64,000 nucleotides of DNA from Mermis nigrescens (taxonomy: Eukaryota > Nematoda > Enoplea > Mermithida > Mermithidae). The translations under genes and the position numbers were made by a program. Positions 48,109-60,308 of this stretch are shown one piece after another. Below the pieces are notes generated by a model. It was not told where the DNA came from. It saw nothing but the letters and a program-made list of their open reading frames with translations, and did no database searches. The DNA lies in contig JAVLUZ010000647.1 of assembly GCA_036768485.1 (NCBI GenBank), positions 1 through 64,000 on the forward strand. The letters run 5' to 3'. The number at the start of each line of letters is the position of its first letter. Position 1 is the stretch's first letter.

Positions 48109-49676
48109 GTATATACAGGGTGGTCCAAACAAACACTACCCACGTTTTATGTCAAAGCTCCAGAACCACGGCAGCGAAGCACCTAAATTTTATTAAAACA
48201 AACAAAACAAGGTCTGTAACACAAATAAAAATCTTGCACTCATAGCTTATCCCGTAAAAATAATGGTTTAAATTCTTCAAAAGTGCTTATTTTGAGAAAA
48301 ATACTGCACATCCGATTAATTATCTGTTTGTAACTCTCTTTTCTTGCGCCGATCACTCACTCATTCAATCTGTTCTTTTTCTGAATGATACACGAAACTT
48401 TCAAAGATTCAGAAAACAAGTTCAACTTGAAGTTTGTTGCAATTTATTCTCATTATGCTGTACCTATGGAGTGAAAACGCCGCAAAATTCATCAAGGCTG
48501 CAACTTTCAAGTCAATTCAATTTTTTGTGCCAAGCTCCTCTATAGACTCTATAATAGCTATGATCCCAACTCATTCAACATGCTCACACAGTATTTTACT
48601 AACTAGCAAAGAAAAATGCTCCGATGGAACAAAAAAGATGAATATACTTGGAATTGTGGATTATTATGGATGTAAAAGGAGGGGACTAGGAAAAATCTAC
48701 CTAAAGTCGGAAAATCTGCTAAAAATCACACTTTCTCTAAGCAACGCAAAAAATCGATGTATATTCTGCGGCCAACAGATTAAAATAAATATTCAACCAT
48801 AACAATGATTGAAACAGCAGCACGTTAGCTATGCAGTAGCTATGGGAAATGATATTAAGTAAACTAACAGTCTTCCAAGCCAATTGAATGAAATAGCAAA
48901 CATCGAAGACAATTGAAGACATGGTTGGTTTAAAACAGTAGGAAACGCGTAAGTTGACTTGAAACAGACTAAATGTAGATACACTAGCATGCCCGAAACG
49001 ATTGTGTGCACTAATCAATCGGCTCCTGCTTTACTTGCTATAATGCTCATAACTAAATAAAACAACTTTAAATACAATACCTCTTAGTTTTCTATCAATC
49101 AGGTGCCAGCAATTTAAAAAAGTAACCTTGATAGATTACGTTTATACACTCTTATCTGAAACTTCGAACATTATTTAAAAAAGACACTTTTTAGAGGCCG
49201 CAGAATAAACATCGATTTTTTGCGTTGCTTAGAGAAAGTGTGATTTTTAGCAGATTTTCCGACTTTAGGTAGATTTTTCCTAGTCCCCTCCTTTTACATC
49301 CATAATAATCCATAATTCCAAGTATATTCATCTTTTTTGTTCCATCGGAGCATTTTTCTTTGCTAGTACACTACTTTTAATTAGCGTGATTTCAGTACAT
49401 CAGTCAGTAAACACAATCAGTAATATGCCACAATAATGACAACAGTCCAAGAACGCGGAAAACAATATTGTTCTTAACATCAGCATTATTCTTTTTAAAC
49501 AAGACAACCTTATTGACACCATCCATTTTCAAATTAAAAGTCCATTAAGTTATTTCTTCTTAATGTGCAGTTCACTTATAATCAAGCACAAATATTTAAC
49601 CAACGAATTCACATTGCAAATCCTCACTCAATCAATACACAAGCACAATGTGTTGTGACTTTTGAAATTGAAAACA

Positions 49677-49762
49677 CCCAATTTTCAATTTTCAAATTGA
49701 AAATTGGATCAATTTTCAAATTGAAAATTGGGTCAATTTTCAAATTGAAAATTGGGTGTTTG
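49677..49762. repeat. Palindromic minisatellite
   Basis: Three tandem units of about 29 bp, each itself an inverted repeat (CAATTTTCAAATTGAAAATTG), bounded by CACCCAATTTT and AAAATTGGGTG, so the whole block is also palindromic. Confidence 0.93.
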
Positions 49763-49875
49763 AATTTGCGATAAAGAAAATAATCAAAAGATAGTCACTT
49801 GGTTTATTTAAGCCGAGTAATAAAATAACGACCGTCCACCAATTCCAAACTAAACGCGACTAATCTGATCACTAT

Positions 49876-49914
49876 GAAAAAGTTTTGAAAAATGAGCTTG
49901 CTAAGCGAGAGTTG
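49876..49914 (-). repeat. Inverted match to the satellite/retrotransposon junction
   Basis: On the minus strand this reads CAACTCTCGCTTAGCAAGCT followed by CATTTTTCAAAACT. It is the same as 10967-11000 apart from one base. Neither flank matches beyond it. Confidence 0.8.
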
Positions 49915-52666
49915 TAAACCAAGAGAAACTTAAAGTTAAAACCTACCATTAAATTATTAAGAGACGTATAAAAGATTTTAAACTTTAAGAAAATGGAAAA
50001 GGCGGGATATTGGTAAATTAGAAGGCAAAGTTTTTCGGCAAAAATTCAAAAACTTCACGCAAATATCAAATGTAAGGAACACTAACGCTTTGATTTGGTA
50101 GTAAAATAAATTTGTAGTATAGACTACATGTTAACAACAAATGAATAGTGCAAACTTTACACAACTACTAGGTGTAGAGAATACTAACAGTTTACGGCTT
50201 ATTAATGTACATGATTACAATAAAGCTGCATATCTTTGTCGACTTCTGTGCACAGTAGTGTGATTGCTGGTTCATTTTAAACCACTTTTGCAGGCAATTT
50301 ACATCAATTAAACGATAGCTCTCCATGTGCAAGATTTTGTGAAACATATTATAAACACGGCTAAGAAGGATTTAACTTTAATGCAACCCATTTAAGACAA
50401 AATTACATCTCTTCAATGATCTAAGGACACTTGAACATAATTTTTAAATCACTTTAGATTACTTTTGAGGGTAAACAAACTCACTTAATTGATGTCTCAC
50501 ATATGAATCCTTGAAAATTTCTTGACTTCAGTTACAAAGTCTCTGCAAGTCTATCGAATTAAGGTTAACAAGTAATGTAAACTTTACACAAACACATAGC
50601 GTAAAGAATATTTTAGTCGGATTCGTAATTTTGATATTGCTCCCATATTACTTTCAACATTTATTTAAAAATGAGTCCATAATGTTTTAAAGACAATAAA
50701 CATTAGGTTTAAACCACTTTGCAATACTGCTGAGTGAAAGCAAGCGCACCCAACTGACGTATATATTTCATTCCCTGTAAATTTTTATATCTCAGGAAAA
50801 AATTTCGGTTTTTGCAATGCTCTAGAACAAAGGCTAACATGCAGTGTAAAAAATTACTCGGATATTATGATCAACATTCATGAAAAAATTATGTCTCTAC
50901 AATGGTCTGAGGACATATAAACAATGAGTGTAAACTACTTTACATCACTGTTGGATGTAAACAAACGCACCTACGTGACGTCTCACATTTGATCCTTTGA
51001 AAACTTCTAGACTCCAGGAAAAAATTAGGTTTCTGGAATGCTCAAAAACGAAGATAAATACAAATGTAGTGTAAACTTCATGTAAACACCTAGTGTAAAG
51101 AAGATTTTAGTCAGATTCGTAATTTTGATATTGTTCCGATATTACGATTAATATTTATGAAAAAATTAAGTCTACACAATGTTCTATGGGCAAACTAACA
51201 ATTGGTGTAAACTACTTTACAACACCGTAGAGTGTAAACATATGTGCCAGACTGGCATATCAAATTTGGTTCCTGGTCCATTTCTAGACTTGATAAACGT
51301 GTCCCTGACTCGTAACCGGAGAAGCAGGCAGAAAAAACAAGACAGAAACGCATTTTAAACTCCAAATTTTTGACTTTACACTCGCTAAATATTAATGTAT
51401 AGACAATTTGCTTTGACATGCATCCGATATAAAGCACTTTATTTTTATTCTATTAGACTTATCCCGACTTCTGGACGGAGAAAGTGGCGAACAAAAAACG
51501 CAACAAAAACGTATTTTCCATCATTTAGAACACTGTAAACTTTAAAATTCCGTACCGAACTCCCCATTGAGTTTAAAGAAATTCGGTTTGGTACAATTTG
51601 TAGCTTTTAAATCGTAGTACATACCTGTGTGCCAAAATTCTGTTGCAAAAATTATTTGGTATGATTTATCAATCAAACTTCGTAAAAAACGTGTTTTTTC
51701 GCCCATTTTTTACCTCTGATTTCGAACTTTACACCCCCATAAATAACTCAATATTGCGTTTTTTTAAATGCGGTTTGCTGCGATGTTTAGCCCCTGAGAG
51801 GCACTTTATTAATGCTGTCTTCGATTTACACTGACTCATAAGCGGAAAAATTTGGCAGAGAAATCTTAGTTAAAATCCGTTTTTTTACACCATCCACTAG
51901 AGTGTAAACTTTAAACCCCAGGATCTAACTCACCATAGAGCATAGAAGACTTTGCTTATATGCAGAATGTAGCCCTTGATCCGCTCTACATTTCTGTCAG
52001 AAAACATTTTAAAAAACTCATAACCGGAGTTAGTATCGGACATAGGCAGGTTGAAAACTCGACCAAAAAGTGCTTTTTCACCCCCAGATTTTCGCACTCT
52101 TTACACTGCCATTCGATAACTAATGCGAATTTTAAAAAACAAAAAAAGTGTCATCTGAAGAATTCATCCCTCTATTATCCTATCCTGTTCAATCCTTCGA
52201 GTCATCAATACTCAGTTGTCCACATGCCGCAGTAAAAAGGTCCCAAAATTTGTCCGATGTTATAACGTTATACAAAAACTTTACACCTTCTTTACACAGT
52301 CAATTTTGAGTTTCAAGAAAAACAAAAAAACACGGGCAGCGAATTTTTTTATTATATTTCTTTTAAAAAAACCGCACCTTCCAGAAGTGTCCCGTTATAG
52401 CTGTAGGGGGTGCACAGGTGTTGGGGGTACCCAAGTATATAATAGGTACGCGCTAACGCGCTACCTAAGATTTCAAACAGCATTTGCGCTAAACGCACAA
52501 ACAGCAGTGACTTTCTTTGCAAAAGTATTCATCTGCAATATGAGATTCCATGTTTTTTCTAAATATACCTACTTTTAATCAATTTGCAACATCTAAAGGA
52601 CAGGTAGCCTGGTTCGAGAGATCTGACGCAAAACTGGGTATTGTTTTTTAAGCACCCTGTATATGC

Positions 52667-53211
52667 ATGTACATACAAGGACTGGAAGGGGGAAATTAAG
52701 GTAAATTAGTTTTTTGCGTGCAAATAAAACCGAAACTTTTGCCAAAAAGTAAGAAATAGGTATGACTTATTTACGATGAAATAGCGCCTAGTTTGCTATT
52801 TTCTTTCGTCTACTTATATGTACATTTATTCAAAATTATTTCAATAAATTGTTTGAAACGCAGAACTTTCCGACAATATGTGTGCAACAGTGATAACGCT
52901 GTCATTATTTTTTAACTTGAACAAAACTCCAGCGTGAAGCGCTCGAAAAGGTAGAAGATTAGACCAAAATTGCTGCTCTATTTTCAGTATACGATCGGAA
53001 CGCCAAAAATTCGGAATTTTTGCTAAAAAATGGCAAAAATAATGCTGAAAATATAAGTTTTGCTTCAAACATTTTTTAAGAGCGTGAAAATCTTTATTAA
53101 AGGCGATAAAGCATTTCTGGCGTCAAAATATGATATTTAGCTTGGAAGGAAATAAATTATTGTAATAGTATTGCCGACGCGAAGCGCTGAAAAAATTAGA
53201 GAAATTAGGGG
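52667..53211. other. Unassigned sequence
   Basis: AT-rich, with a worn GACGCGAAGCGCTGA hairpin at about 53178. No supported gene; the minus frame at 52841-53068 has no motif. Confidence 0.4.
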
Positions 53212-54017
53212 GCGGAGAAACCCCCGACAGAACCGGGGTCAGCTTCATACATGAATAATGAGGTACCCCGTTTCCGAGCCCCTAAACCGACCTTATGTAA
53301 AAATTTTGTCGGAAACGGGGTTAAGGGTGTTTACCATAGGTGGGCGGCACCAATGTTCTGGGTAGGGGGGTGCAAGATTTTTTCAGAGGTCCAAAAATGA
53401 CCTTAAAAATGGTGGTATGGTGAAAAACACCATTTTTCAACGTTTATCATCAAGCACTATGCATTGGCATCAGAAAATTGCGAAAAAACAAAAAAATTTC
53501 AAAAATTGAATTATGGGGGTATTTTGGTTTCTGGAGGGGTATTTTGGTTTCTGGGGGTGCATACTGCATACCTCCTAAACCCTCCACGCCCAGGTGTGCT
53601 GTTCACATTCCGGTCCCGGCAGTTTGGACTACCCCCAGGGCGGAGAAACCCCGACGGAACCGGGGTCAGCTTCACATAAGAATAATGAGGTAACCTATTT
53701 CCCAGTCCCTAACCCCCTTCAGCTGGAAATTTTGCAGGAAACGGGGTTGGACATGTTTACCCTGATAGACCATACTTGGAAACCCCGTTTCCGGCACTTT
53801 GGACTACCCCCGGGGCGGAAAAACTTCCAACTGTACCGGAGTCAGCTTCACATATGCATAATGGGGTACCCCGTTTCCGAGCCCCTAAACCCCTTCAGTG
53901 TGTGAAATTTTGATGGGAACGGGGTTGGAGGTGTTCAGTCTGATGGCATACTTGGGGAACCCGGTTCCGGCACTTGACTATGTACCCCCAGGGTGGAGAA
54001 ACCCCTGACGGAACCGT
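53212..54017. repeat. GC-rich tandem repeat, unit about 175 bp, with an insertion
   Basis: Three copies plus a partial copy of a unit with GGCGGAGAAACCCC, GAACCGGGGTCAGCTTCA, AATAATGAGGTACCCC and GGAAACGGGGTT. A family A element (53337-53597) interrupts the first unit. Units differ by many substitutions, so the array is old compared with the satellite at the left edge. Confidence 0.85.
53337..53597 (+). repeat. Family A dispersed repeat inside the tandem array
   Basis: GGTGGGCGGCACCAATGTTC at the left, 'CACCATTTTTCAACGTTTAT' core, CTCCACGCCCAGGTGTG at the right. Confidence 0.7.
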
Positions 54018-54350
54018 GTGCACAATAATTTACGTTTCCGTTTCCGGATTTCACCCATCGTTTCAGTTTCCGTTTCCGAATTTTACTCACACCCCAGAGT
54101 GAGTAAAGAGAAAGCAGTAAATTTAAAAGGAGTGAACAAGAGTAATAAGATAACATTTTAAGACAATAACAAATAATAAATTTGAATTTTTAGACAATTT
54201 TTGGCATATCGAAAATCAATTATATTCATCTTTTTTGCAAAAGAGGAGCGAAGCGACCCCTGTGCAAAAAGATTGCTCCAGCAAATGAGGCAGCGAAGCA
54301 CCCTGTTTGCTATAATAGTCTATAATATTAATTTCGAGTTATCTGTGTGG

Positions 54351-55396
<1,046 letters not shown>

Positions 55397-55650
55397 TCGT
55401 GGGGGATGTGTGTGTGAGAGATTTTTTAAGGATCAAAAAATGGTCTTAAAAATGAGGGCAAGGAAAAAACACAATTTTTTAACCTTTCTCATCGAGTACT
55501 ATCCATTGGCATCAAAAAATCGCGAAAAAAAACAAGAAAACATTTTCAAAAATCGAAGTTGGGGGGGGGGTAATTTGGTTCATGAGGGGATATCCGGTGT
55601 TGTGGCAAGTGTATACCCCCGAATTCTCCCCCCGGACGCCCACGTTTGAT
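55397..55650 (+). repeat. Family A dispersed repeat
   Basis: 'AAAGGATC' in place of the usual 'AAAGGTC', CACAATTTTTTAACCTTTCTC and CACTATCCATTGGCATC-like core, then a G-run and CGGACGCCCACGTTTG. Confidence 0.6.
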
Positions 55651-56372
55651 TACAATGCCCTCTAGCTGTCCTACGGGCAGAAAAAGGAAGCAAGAAACTT
55701 TATTAAGTTGGCAGGTAAAACCAATCATTGTAAAGTGACCAAATAAATCTGCTTAGCTGAAATGTAACATTTTGGTGAACATGGTGATTTATAAATATTT
55801 AAATTTGTTGTGCGAAAGGCAACCATTGACATTAATTTGTAAGACTGAGGAGTGCCAAACAAGAAAAGCACAATTTTCTTTGATTTCTTTCTAAAATCAA
55901 AGATTATGGAGGCCATCAGCCATTTTGCGACTGTTAACATTCATTCTACAGCCGCCACATCACAACCAGGTTGTCCGCCGACTCTGAGTAACGAAGAAGT
56001 ACCTATAGCCCGCTTCATTAAACGTTAAGGTTTTTAAAAAAATTGAAATTTCCTACAACAGTGGTTCAGACTAACAGTATAGTTCTGATATTCTACAGTA
56101 TACTGAGTTATGCTGAGACGCTTGCTATCACCAAACCGCATTACTGCATCAAAAGTTTAAACCACTTTTGTAGCCTGATTTATACGGATTAAATTCAAAA
56201 GAAAACCGCAAAGCTAAATGAAACAGACTTTTAGGTATTGTAATGATAATATTCAGTTTTCGAGGGACTACGTTCTAAATATGAACGTGGATTTACCTGT
56301 CAATCAAATGATAAACGAGCTATCATTTTCAGTAAATTATACATCTGTATTAATTTTACTGTACGAAAAAAA
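55651..56372. other. Unassigned sequence with a MITE relic
   Basis: About 56120-56240 carries TTTAAACCACTTTTGTAGCC and AATGAAACAGACTTT, related to the 23.3-kb MITE and to a relic near 50.3 kb. No gene. Confidence 0.4.
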
Positions 56373-56504
56373 CTAAAGAAAGAAAGAAGAAAGAAAGAAA
56401 ATTTTATTACTAATACCAACAGTTAAAATACAAAATGACAAGATATATAATAAATGCAATTACGAATTAGTAAAGGGACATGCGAGTCAATGGAATGACA
56501 AGTT

Positions 56505-59288
56505 TTACGCGCGCCCCACAAGATATCTAGATAAATCAAAGTTTGCTAATCTAGATTTAAATATGTTTAGGTTAGGGGAAGAAACAATGAAGTCAGGAAG
56601 ATCGTTCCAAACTGCGATGTATTTGTAAAAGAAATCAAACTTTTCTAAATTAGAATGTACAGTAGGTATGACTAATTTAAATCTATTAATGCTACGGGTA
56701 ATATTATGATTAAATACAAAAAAATCATCAGCTTCCAAACATGATTTATGACAAATAATTTGATACATCATACACAGACAAATCTGCAAGCGTCTTAATT
56801 CAAGTCTGCACAATTTAAGTTGTGTTAAACGATCCTCGTAAGAAAGAATATTATTATAGCCAAAAATATATTTAGTGAATCTACGTTGAACAGCTTCCAA
56901 TCTATCTATATCCTTAAGATAAGAGGGGTTCCATACACTGCAACAATACTCTAATAAAGGTCTAACATAACAACTATAAGCTTTAACAAGATTACCTTTA
57001 TCACGCGAAAAAAATGATTTGCGTATTAAAATACATCTAAAGAAAGCTTTTTTAATCAAAGAATTATAATGTTCCTTAAATTTTAAATTTCGAGGAATCA
57101 AAACTCCTAAATCACGGACAAACGGATCACTAGAAATAATTTCCCCATTTAGTCTATAAACAGCTTTTTGATTATTATTACCCAAATATAGAACTTGACT
57201 TTTGGTTCGAGAAATAGGTAAATCCCATGCAATTGCCCAGTCAATAATCTTATCTAAATCAGACTGTAATAATTTACAGTTACGACTAATATTGAAAATT
57301 TTGATATCATCTGCGAACATATAAACCGTACTACAAATATTATCACATATATCATTTATAAAAATCGAAAAGAGCGTAGGTCCAAGGACACTTCCTTGGA
57401 CGACACCGCTGGTAACAGGCACATAATCTGAAAAAGACTGATTAACGCGAACACATTGGGAACGATTAAACAAATAGGCCTTTAACCATGCATACAAATT
57501 ACCGTTTATTCCATATCCGTTTAACTTAATAAGAAGTTTTTCCATATTTACTTTATCAAAAGCTTTAGAGAAATCTAAATATATTATATCAACAGTTTCT
57601 TTTTTAGCTAACGACTGAATCCATGAAAATTTACACTTTAACAATTGTGTTTCACAAGATTTATTCTTTTGAAAACCAAATTGAAAAGGAGATATTAGTT
57701 TATTAACCTTAAGAAAGTCTAACAATTGACTATTAATAATTCTTTCCATAATTTTGGCAATAGAACAACAAAGAGAAACGGGCCTGTAATTATCCACTAA
57801 TGCTGGATCCCCCTTTTTTAATATTGGAATAACATGTGCCATGCTCCAAAGCTCGGGAATATTTCCAGACAGAAAAGATACAGTGAAAATACTAACTAAC
57901 GGCTTTATCATTTGAAACGACAATTTTTTAATAAAAAGATTACATATGCCATCGGGGCCAACTGCAATAGACGTATTTAGATGGTTAATGGCTTCCAATA
58001 CGCGATCCTCACTAAAAATAACGTCAGAAAGCGAAAAATCACAGCGCTTCTGAAAAAGAAAATTCGCGTTAGTAATGTCACTAGAAAACACTGAAGCGAA
58101 ATAATCATTAAAAATGTTAGCCTTGCGTAATGAATCGGTTATAACATTATTATCAGAAAATGTTAGAGGAGGAATTTCACTGCGACTTTTTAACCTATTA
58201 TTTACAAAAGTATAGAAAGCTTTAGGATTATTATTCTTGAGCAATTTGTTTTCTTGAGAAGAGAAATAATCATGAATAGTTCTACGTAGAGCCTTACAAT
58301 GATTTCGATATTTAACTTTAGTTCCTGGAGTTTTACACCTTTTATACTTATCCCATAGAGAACGTTTTTTAAGAAATAATTTATGTAAGCTTTTAGGGTA
58401 TTTAAATTTTAATTTAGCCCTAAAAGTAGGTACAAAACTAAAAATAAGAGGATTTAATATACTTAAAAAAACATTATACATGTCATTAACTGTTGAACAT
58501 GTAGAAAAAATGTCAGGCCAAGAAACAGAGGATAAAAAAGTAGCTATACTCTCGTAGTCCGCTTTATTGAAATTTAAGCAAGGTTTATCTCCATCTTGAA
58601 AAGTTCTAGTTAAAATTTCAAAAGAAATCGAATTATGGTCGCTTGTTGAAAAAGGAGGAAGAACCTGGATATTAAAAACGTTATATGCAGCAAATACTAC
58701 ATCAATCAAAGTATTATCGTGAGTATTTTCTTTAACTAACTGTTGCAGACCACTAGCTGATAAGTAATCAAAAAATAATTCGTTTAATGGATTAAATGTA
58801 AAAGTACCATGAAACCAATCAATTTTAGGCAAATTTAGATCCCCTACTATAATAACGGGATGACAACTATTAGTAGCCCATTCAATTAAATTACATATCC
58901 GAAGTGCAGTATCAAAATCATACTGAGGAGGTCTATAAACTAACAAACATCTTATAACATCTCCACCTTTTAAAATTTCAACTACTAAAGTATCAGACAC
59001 AAACAGAGAAGCAGGAACTTTAACGCATCGAGCATAAAGATGAGGTTTAGCAAAAATTAAAACTCCACCTCCCCGCTTATTCTTACGATCTGATCGGAGA
59101 ATAATATAATTTTTTAACGGACATAATAGACTGTCGGAAATAGATTCATTTAACCAGGTTTCACAAAAAAATAATATATCGAATTTTGCAGTATTTAACA
59201 GAAAGTGAAGTTCCCCTAACTTATTCACAATACTACGAGAATTACATAGCAAACATTTAATATTAACAAAATAACGGGGCGAATTTAC
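56505..59288 (-). CDS. Non-LTR retrotransposon ORF2: endonuclease + reverse transcriptase
   Basis: An open frame of 927 codons begins directly after the ORF1 stop; the first 12 codons (VNSPRYFVNIKC) precede a TTG at 59252, and no ATG is near the start. Motifs, numbered from that TTG: NSRSIVNKL at the beginning of the endonuclease, CETW (30-33), GDLNLP (137-142), TSDHN (203-207); then RT GPDG (432-435), YLDFSKAFD (558-566), GVVQGSVLGP (616-625; most relatives have P in place of the second V) and FADD (646-649). No RNase H was seen. With its catalytic residues present the protein could be active. Confidence 0.93.
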   Translation of the reverse strand, partial: VNSPRYFVNIKCLLCNSRSIVNKLGELHFLLNTAKFDILFFCETWLNESISDSLLCPLKNYIILRSDRKNKRGGGVLIFAKPHLYARCVKVPASLFVSDTLVVEILKGGDVIRCLLVYRPPQYDFDTALRICNLIEWATNSCHPVIIVGDLNLPKIDWFHGTFTFNPLNELFFDYLSASGLQQLVKENTHDNTLIDVVFAAYNVFNIQVLPPFSTSDHNSISFEILTRTFQDGDKPCLNFNKADYESIATFLSSVSWPDIFSTCSTVNDMYNVFLSILNPLIFSFVPTFRAKLKFKYPKSLHKLFLKKRSLWDKYKRCKTPGTKVKYRNHCKALRRTIHDYFSSQENKLLKNNNPKAFYTFVNNRLKSRSEIPPLTFSDNNVITDSLRKANIFNDYFASVFSSDITNANFLFQKRCDFSLSDVIFSEDRVLEAINHLNTSIAVGPDGICNLFIKKLSFQMIKPLVSIFTVSFLSGNIPELWSMAHVIPILKKGDPALVDNYRPVSLCCSIAKIMERIINSQLLDFLKVNKLISPFQFGFQKNKSCETQLLKCKFSWIQSLAKKETVDIIYLDFSKAFDKVNMEKLLIKLNGYGINGNLYAWLKAYLFNRSQCVRVNQSFSDYVPVTSGVVQGSVLGPTLFSIFINDICDNICSTVYMFADDIKIFNISRNCKLLQSDLDKIIDWAIAWDLPISRTKSQVLYLGNNNQKAVYRLNGEIISSDPFVRDLGVLIPRNLKFKEHYNSLIKKAFFRCILIRKSFFSRDKGNLVKAYSCYVRPLLEYCCSVWNPSYLKDIDRLEAVQRRFTKYIFGYNNILSYEDRLTQLKLCRLELRRLQICLCMMYQIICHKSCLEADDFFVFNHNITRSINRFKLVIPTVHSNLEKFDFFYKYIAVWNDLPDFIVSSPNLNIFKSRLANFDLSRYLVGRA

Positions 59289-60308
59289 CTAAATATTAGA
59301 CGCGTGTTGACCATGTTGAGCACGAAATTTGGGATTAGATGGTTTAGGGGCTGTAGAACGAGGATCATAGACTCGTACAGTTTTCTTCTTCACACAGTCA
59401 TCCCTAAAGTCGATATATAGATTAGTCTCGCCCGCGTCCAATCGTTGGTGCAACTCGTCGTTAAGTTCACGCTGACGTTTTCGCTGAAGAAACGACAAAT
59501 CCGGTCGCGCACGTAATTTCGAGTAGACGTTTGTTGGATTTGCAGGGCGGACAACTTTGTTGATAAGACCAATAAAGCGACGTTGAGCACGTGACGAAGA
59601 AAGACAAACTTTCAGAAACTGAGGTTTGTCTGAATATTTGGGACCGTCTCTAAATACCTGCGTTATATCGGCAGATGAAAAATCAGAGTCTTTATTATAA
59701 TCATCAATTAAAGATTTAACCGAAACAAGGTCATCGTTAGATTCGGCTAAACCAAATACGACCGCATTCGACTTTTTTGATTCACGTTCTAGACCATCTT
59801 GAATTAATAAGCCTATATCGACGATGCTGGGTGACGTAGAAGCGCCGATTTTTGATTCAATTGAGTTTAGACGAGATTCTAAAGTAGCCATCTTAGCCGG
59901 TAAAGAAGCGAAATTTTCGAACAGGGGTTTACACAAGGAGCAAACGAATGGAAAAGAGTAAGAAGCGTCAATATAGGACGAACTATTGAAATATGAAATA
60001 AGTGCTGATGGTAGATTAAGGCACTCAGCATGTGCCCACTTATGACATAGTCCACATTGAACAGCCGAAATATGACTATCCGTAACTGTCTCCGCGCAAA
60101 TGACACAAAGACTATTATTGTCATCTTCTGTATTAAGGAGAGTAAAATTTCCCGTTCGTTGCGGTGGTGATTTAGAGTGTTGATTGTTGACGTAAATTTT
60201 TGATCCGCTGATTTTTACCGCCCATAATGTGTATTGTAATAATAATAAGACAAGCCGGTGATCAATTATCGTAACTTGACAATTGCGACAGCGTCGAGCC
60301 CCTTGCAA
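59289..60308 (-). CDS. Non-LTR retrotransposon ORF1: PHD finger and nucleic-acid-binding protein
   Basis: 339 codons. A PHD-type zinc finger (C4HC3) uses C68, C71, C85, C88, H93, C96, C123 and C126. A coiled-coil-like MATLESRLNSIESKI follows at about 140-154. Next comes an L1-ORF1-like region starting ESKKSNAVVFGLAES with DI.QVFRDG further on, then a basic C-terminus (LQRKRQRELNDELHQRL). ORF1 proteins package element RNA; PHD-bearing ORF1s are known in CR1-like clades. The first codon of the open frame is TTG at 60308 and the only in-frame ATG (residue 140) lies after the PHD finger, so the true start is missing or non-AUG. It ends at TAG 59291-59289. Confidence 0.85.
   Translation of the reverse strand: MQGARRCRNCQVTIIDHRLVLLLLQYTLWAVKISGSKIYVNNQHSKSPPQRTGNFTLLNTEDDNNSLCVICAETVTDSHISAVQCGLCHKWAHAECLNLPSALISYFNSSSYIDASYSFPFVCSLCKPLFENFASLPAKMATLESRLNSIESKIGASTSPSIVDIGLLIQDGLERESKKSNAVVFGLAESNDDLVSVKSLIDDYNKDSDFSSADITQVFRDGPKYSDKPQFLKVCLSSSRAQRRFIGLINKVVRPANPTNVYSKLRARPDLSFLQRKRQRELNDELHQRLDAGETNLYIDFRDDCVKKKTVRVYDPRSTAPKPSNPKFRAQHGQHASNI

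Larger units (their letters stand above)
48604..52466 (+). repeat. Large non-coding dispersed element, copy 2 (about 3.9 kb)
   Basis: Same order as at 22203-25223. A foldback (TAGCAAAGAAAAATGCTCCG at 48604, inverse ending near 49373) is followed by the GTCAGTAAACACA...AACGCGGAAAACAATATTGTT block, many degenerate 'TTTACACAAC..GTGTAAAGAA' and 'AGATTCGTAATTTTGATATT' units, the CATCCACTAGAGTGTAAA block, and a closing imperfect hairpin AGGTACGCGCTAACGCGCTACCT (52444-52466). It has extra sequence relative to copy 1, including the palindromic minisatellite at 49.7 kb. No convincing coding frame. Confidence 0.75.
48109..52666. mobile_element. TIR-bounded element of about 4.5 kb, non-autonomous
   Basis: The left end GTATATACAGGGTGGTCC and the inverse of the right end AGCACCCTGTATATGC match over about 14 bp. 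The similarity continues through AAACA..TACCCA.GTTTT.TGTCA..CTC.GAACC for roughly 50 bp. TA/TATA flanks both ends. ACAGGGTG ends are common in small animal DNA transposons. No transposase frame is present, and most of the interior is the second copy of the large non-coding repeat. Confidence 0.65.
56373..60308 (-). mobile_element. CR1/Jockey-like non-LTR retrotransposon, nearly complete
   Basis: Reading on the minus strand: an ORF1 with a PHD finger (60308-59289), ORF2 with endonuclease and reverse transcriptase (59288-56505), a short 3' UTR, AATAAA at 56408-56403 and a CTTT-rich tail (56400-56373). Both ORFs are free of internal frameshifts. No ATG precedes the PHD finger in frame, so the 5' end is probably truncated at about 60.31 kb. 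ORF1 and ORF2 are in one frame separated by a single TAG. Confidence 0.9.

Noticed and set aside
48434..49018. Frames of 60-122 codons around 48.4-49.0 kb
   Set aside because: They lie on the foldback arms of the large non-coding element, overlap on both strands and show no motif.
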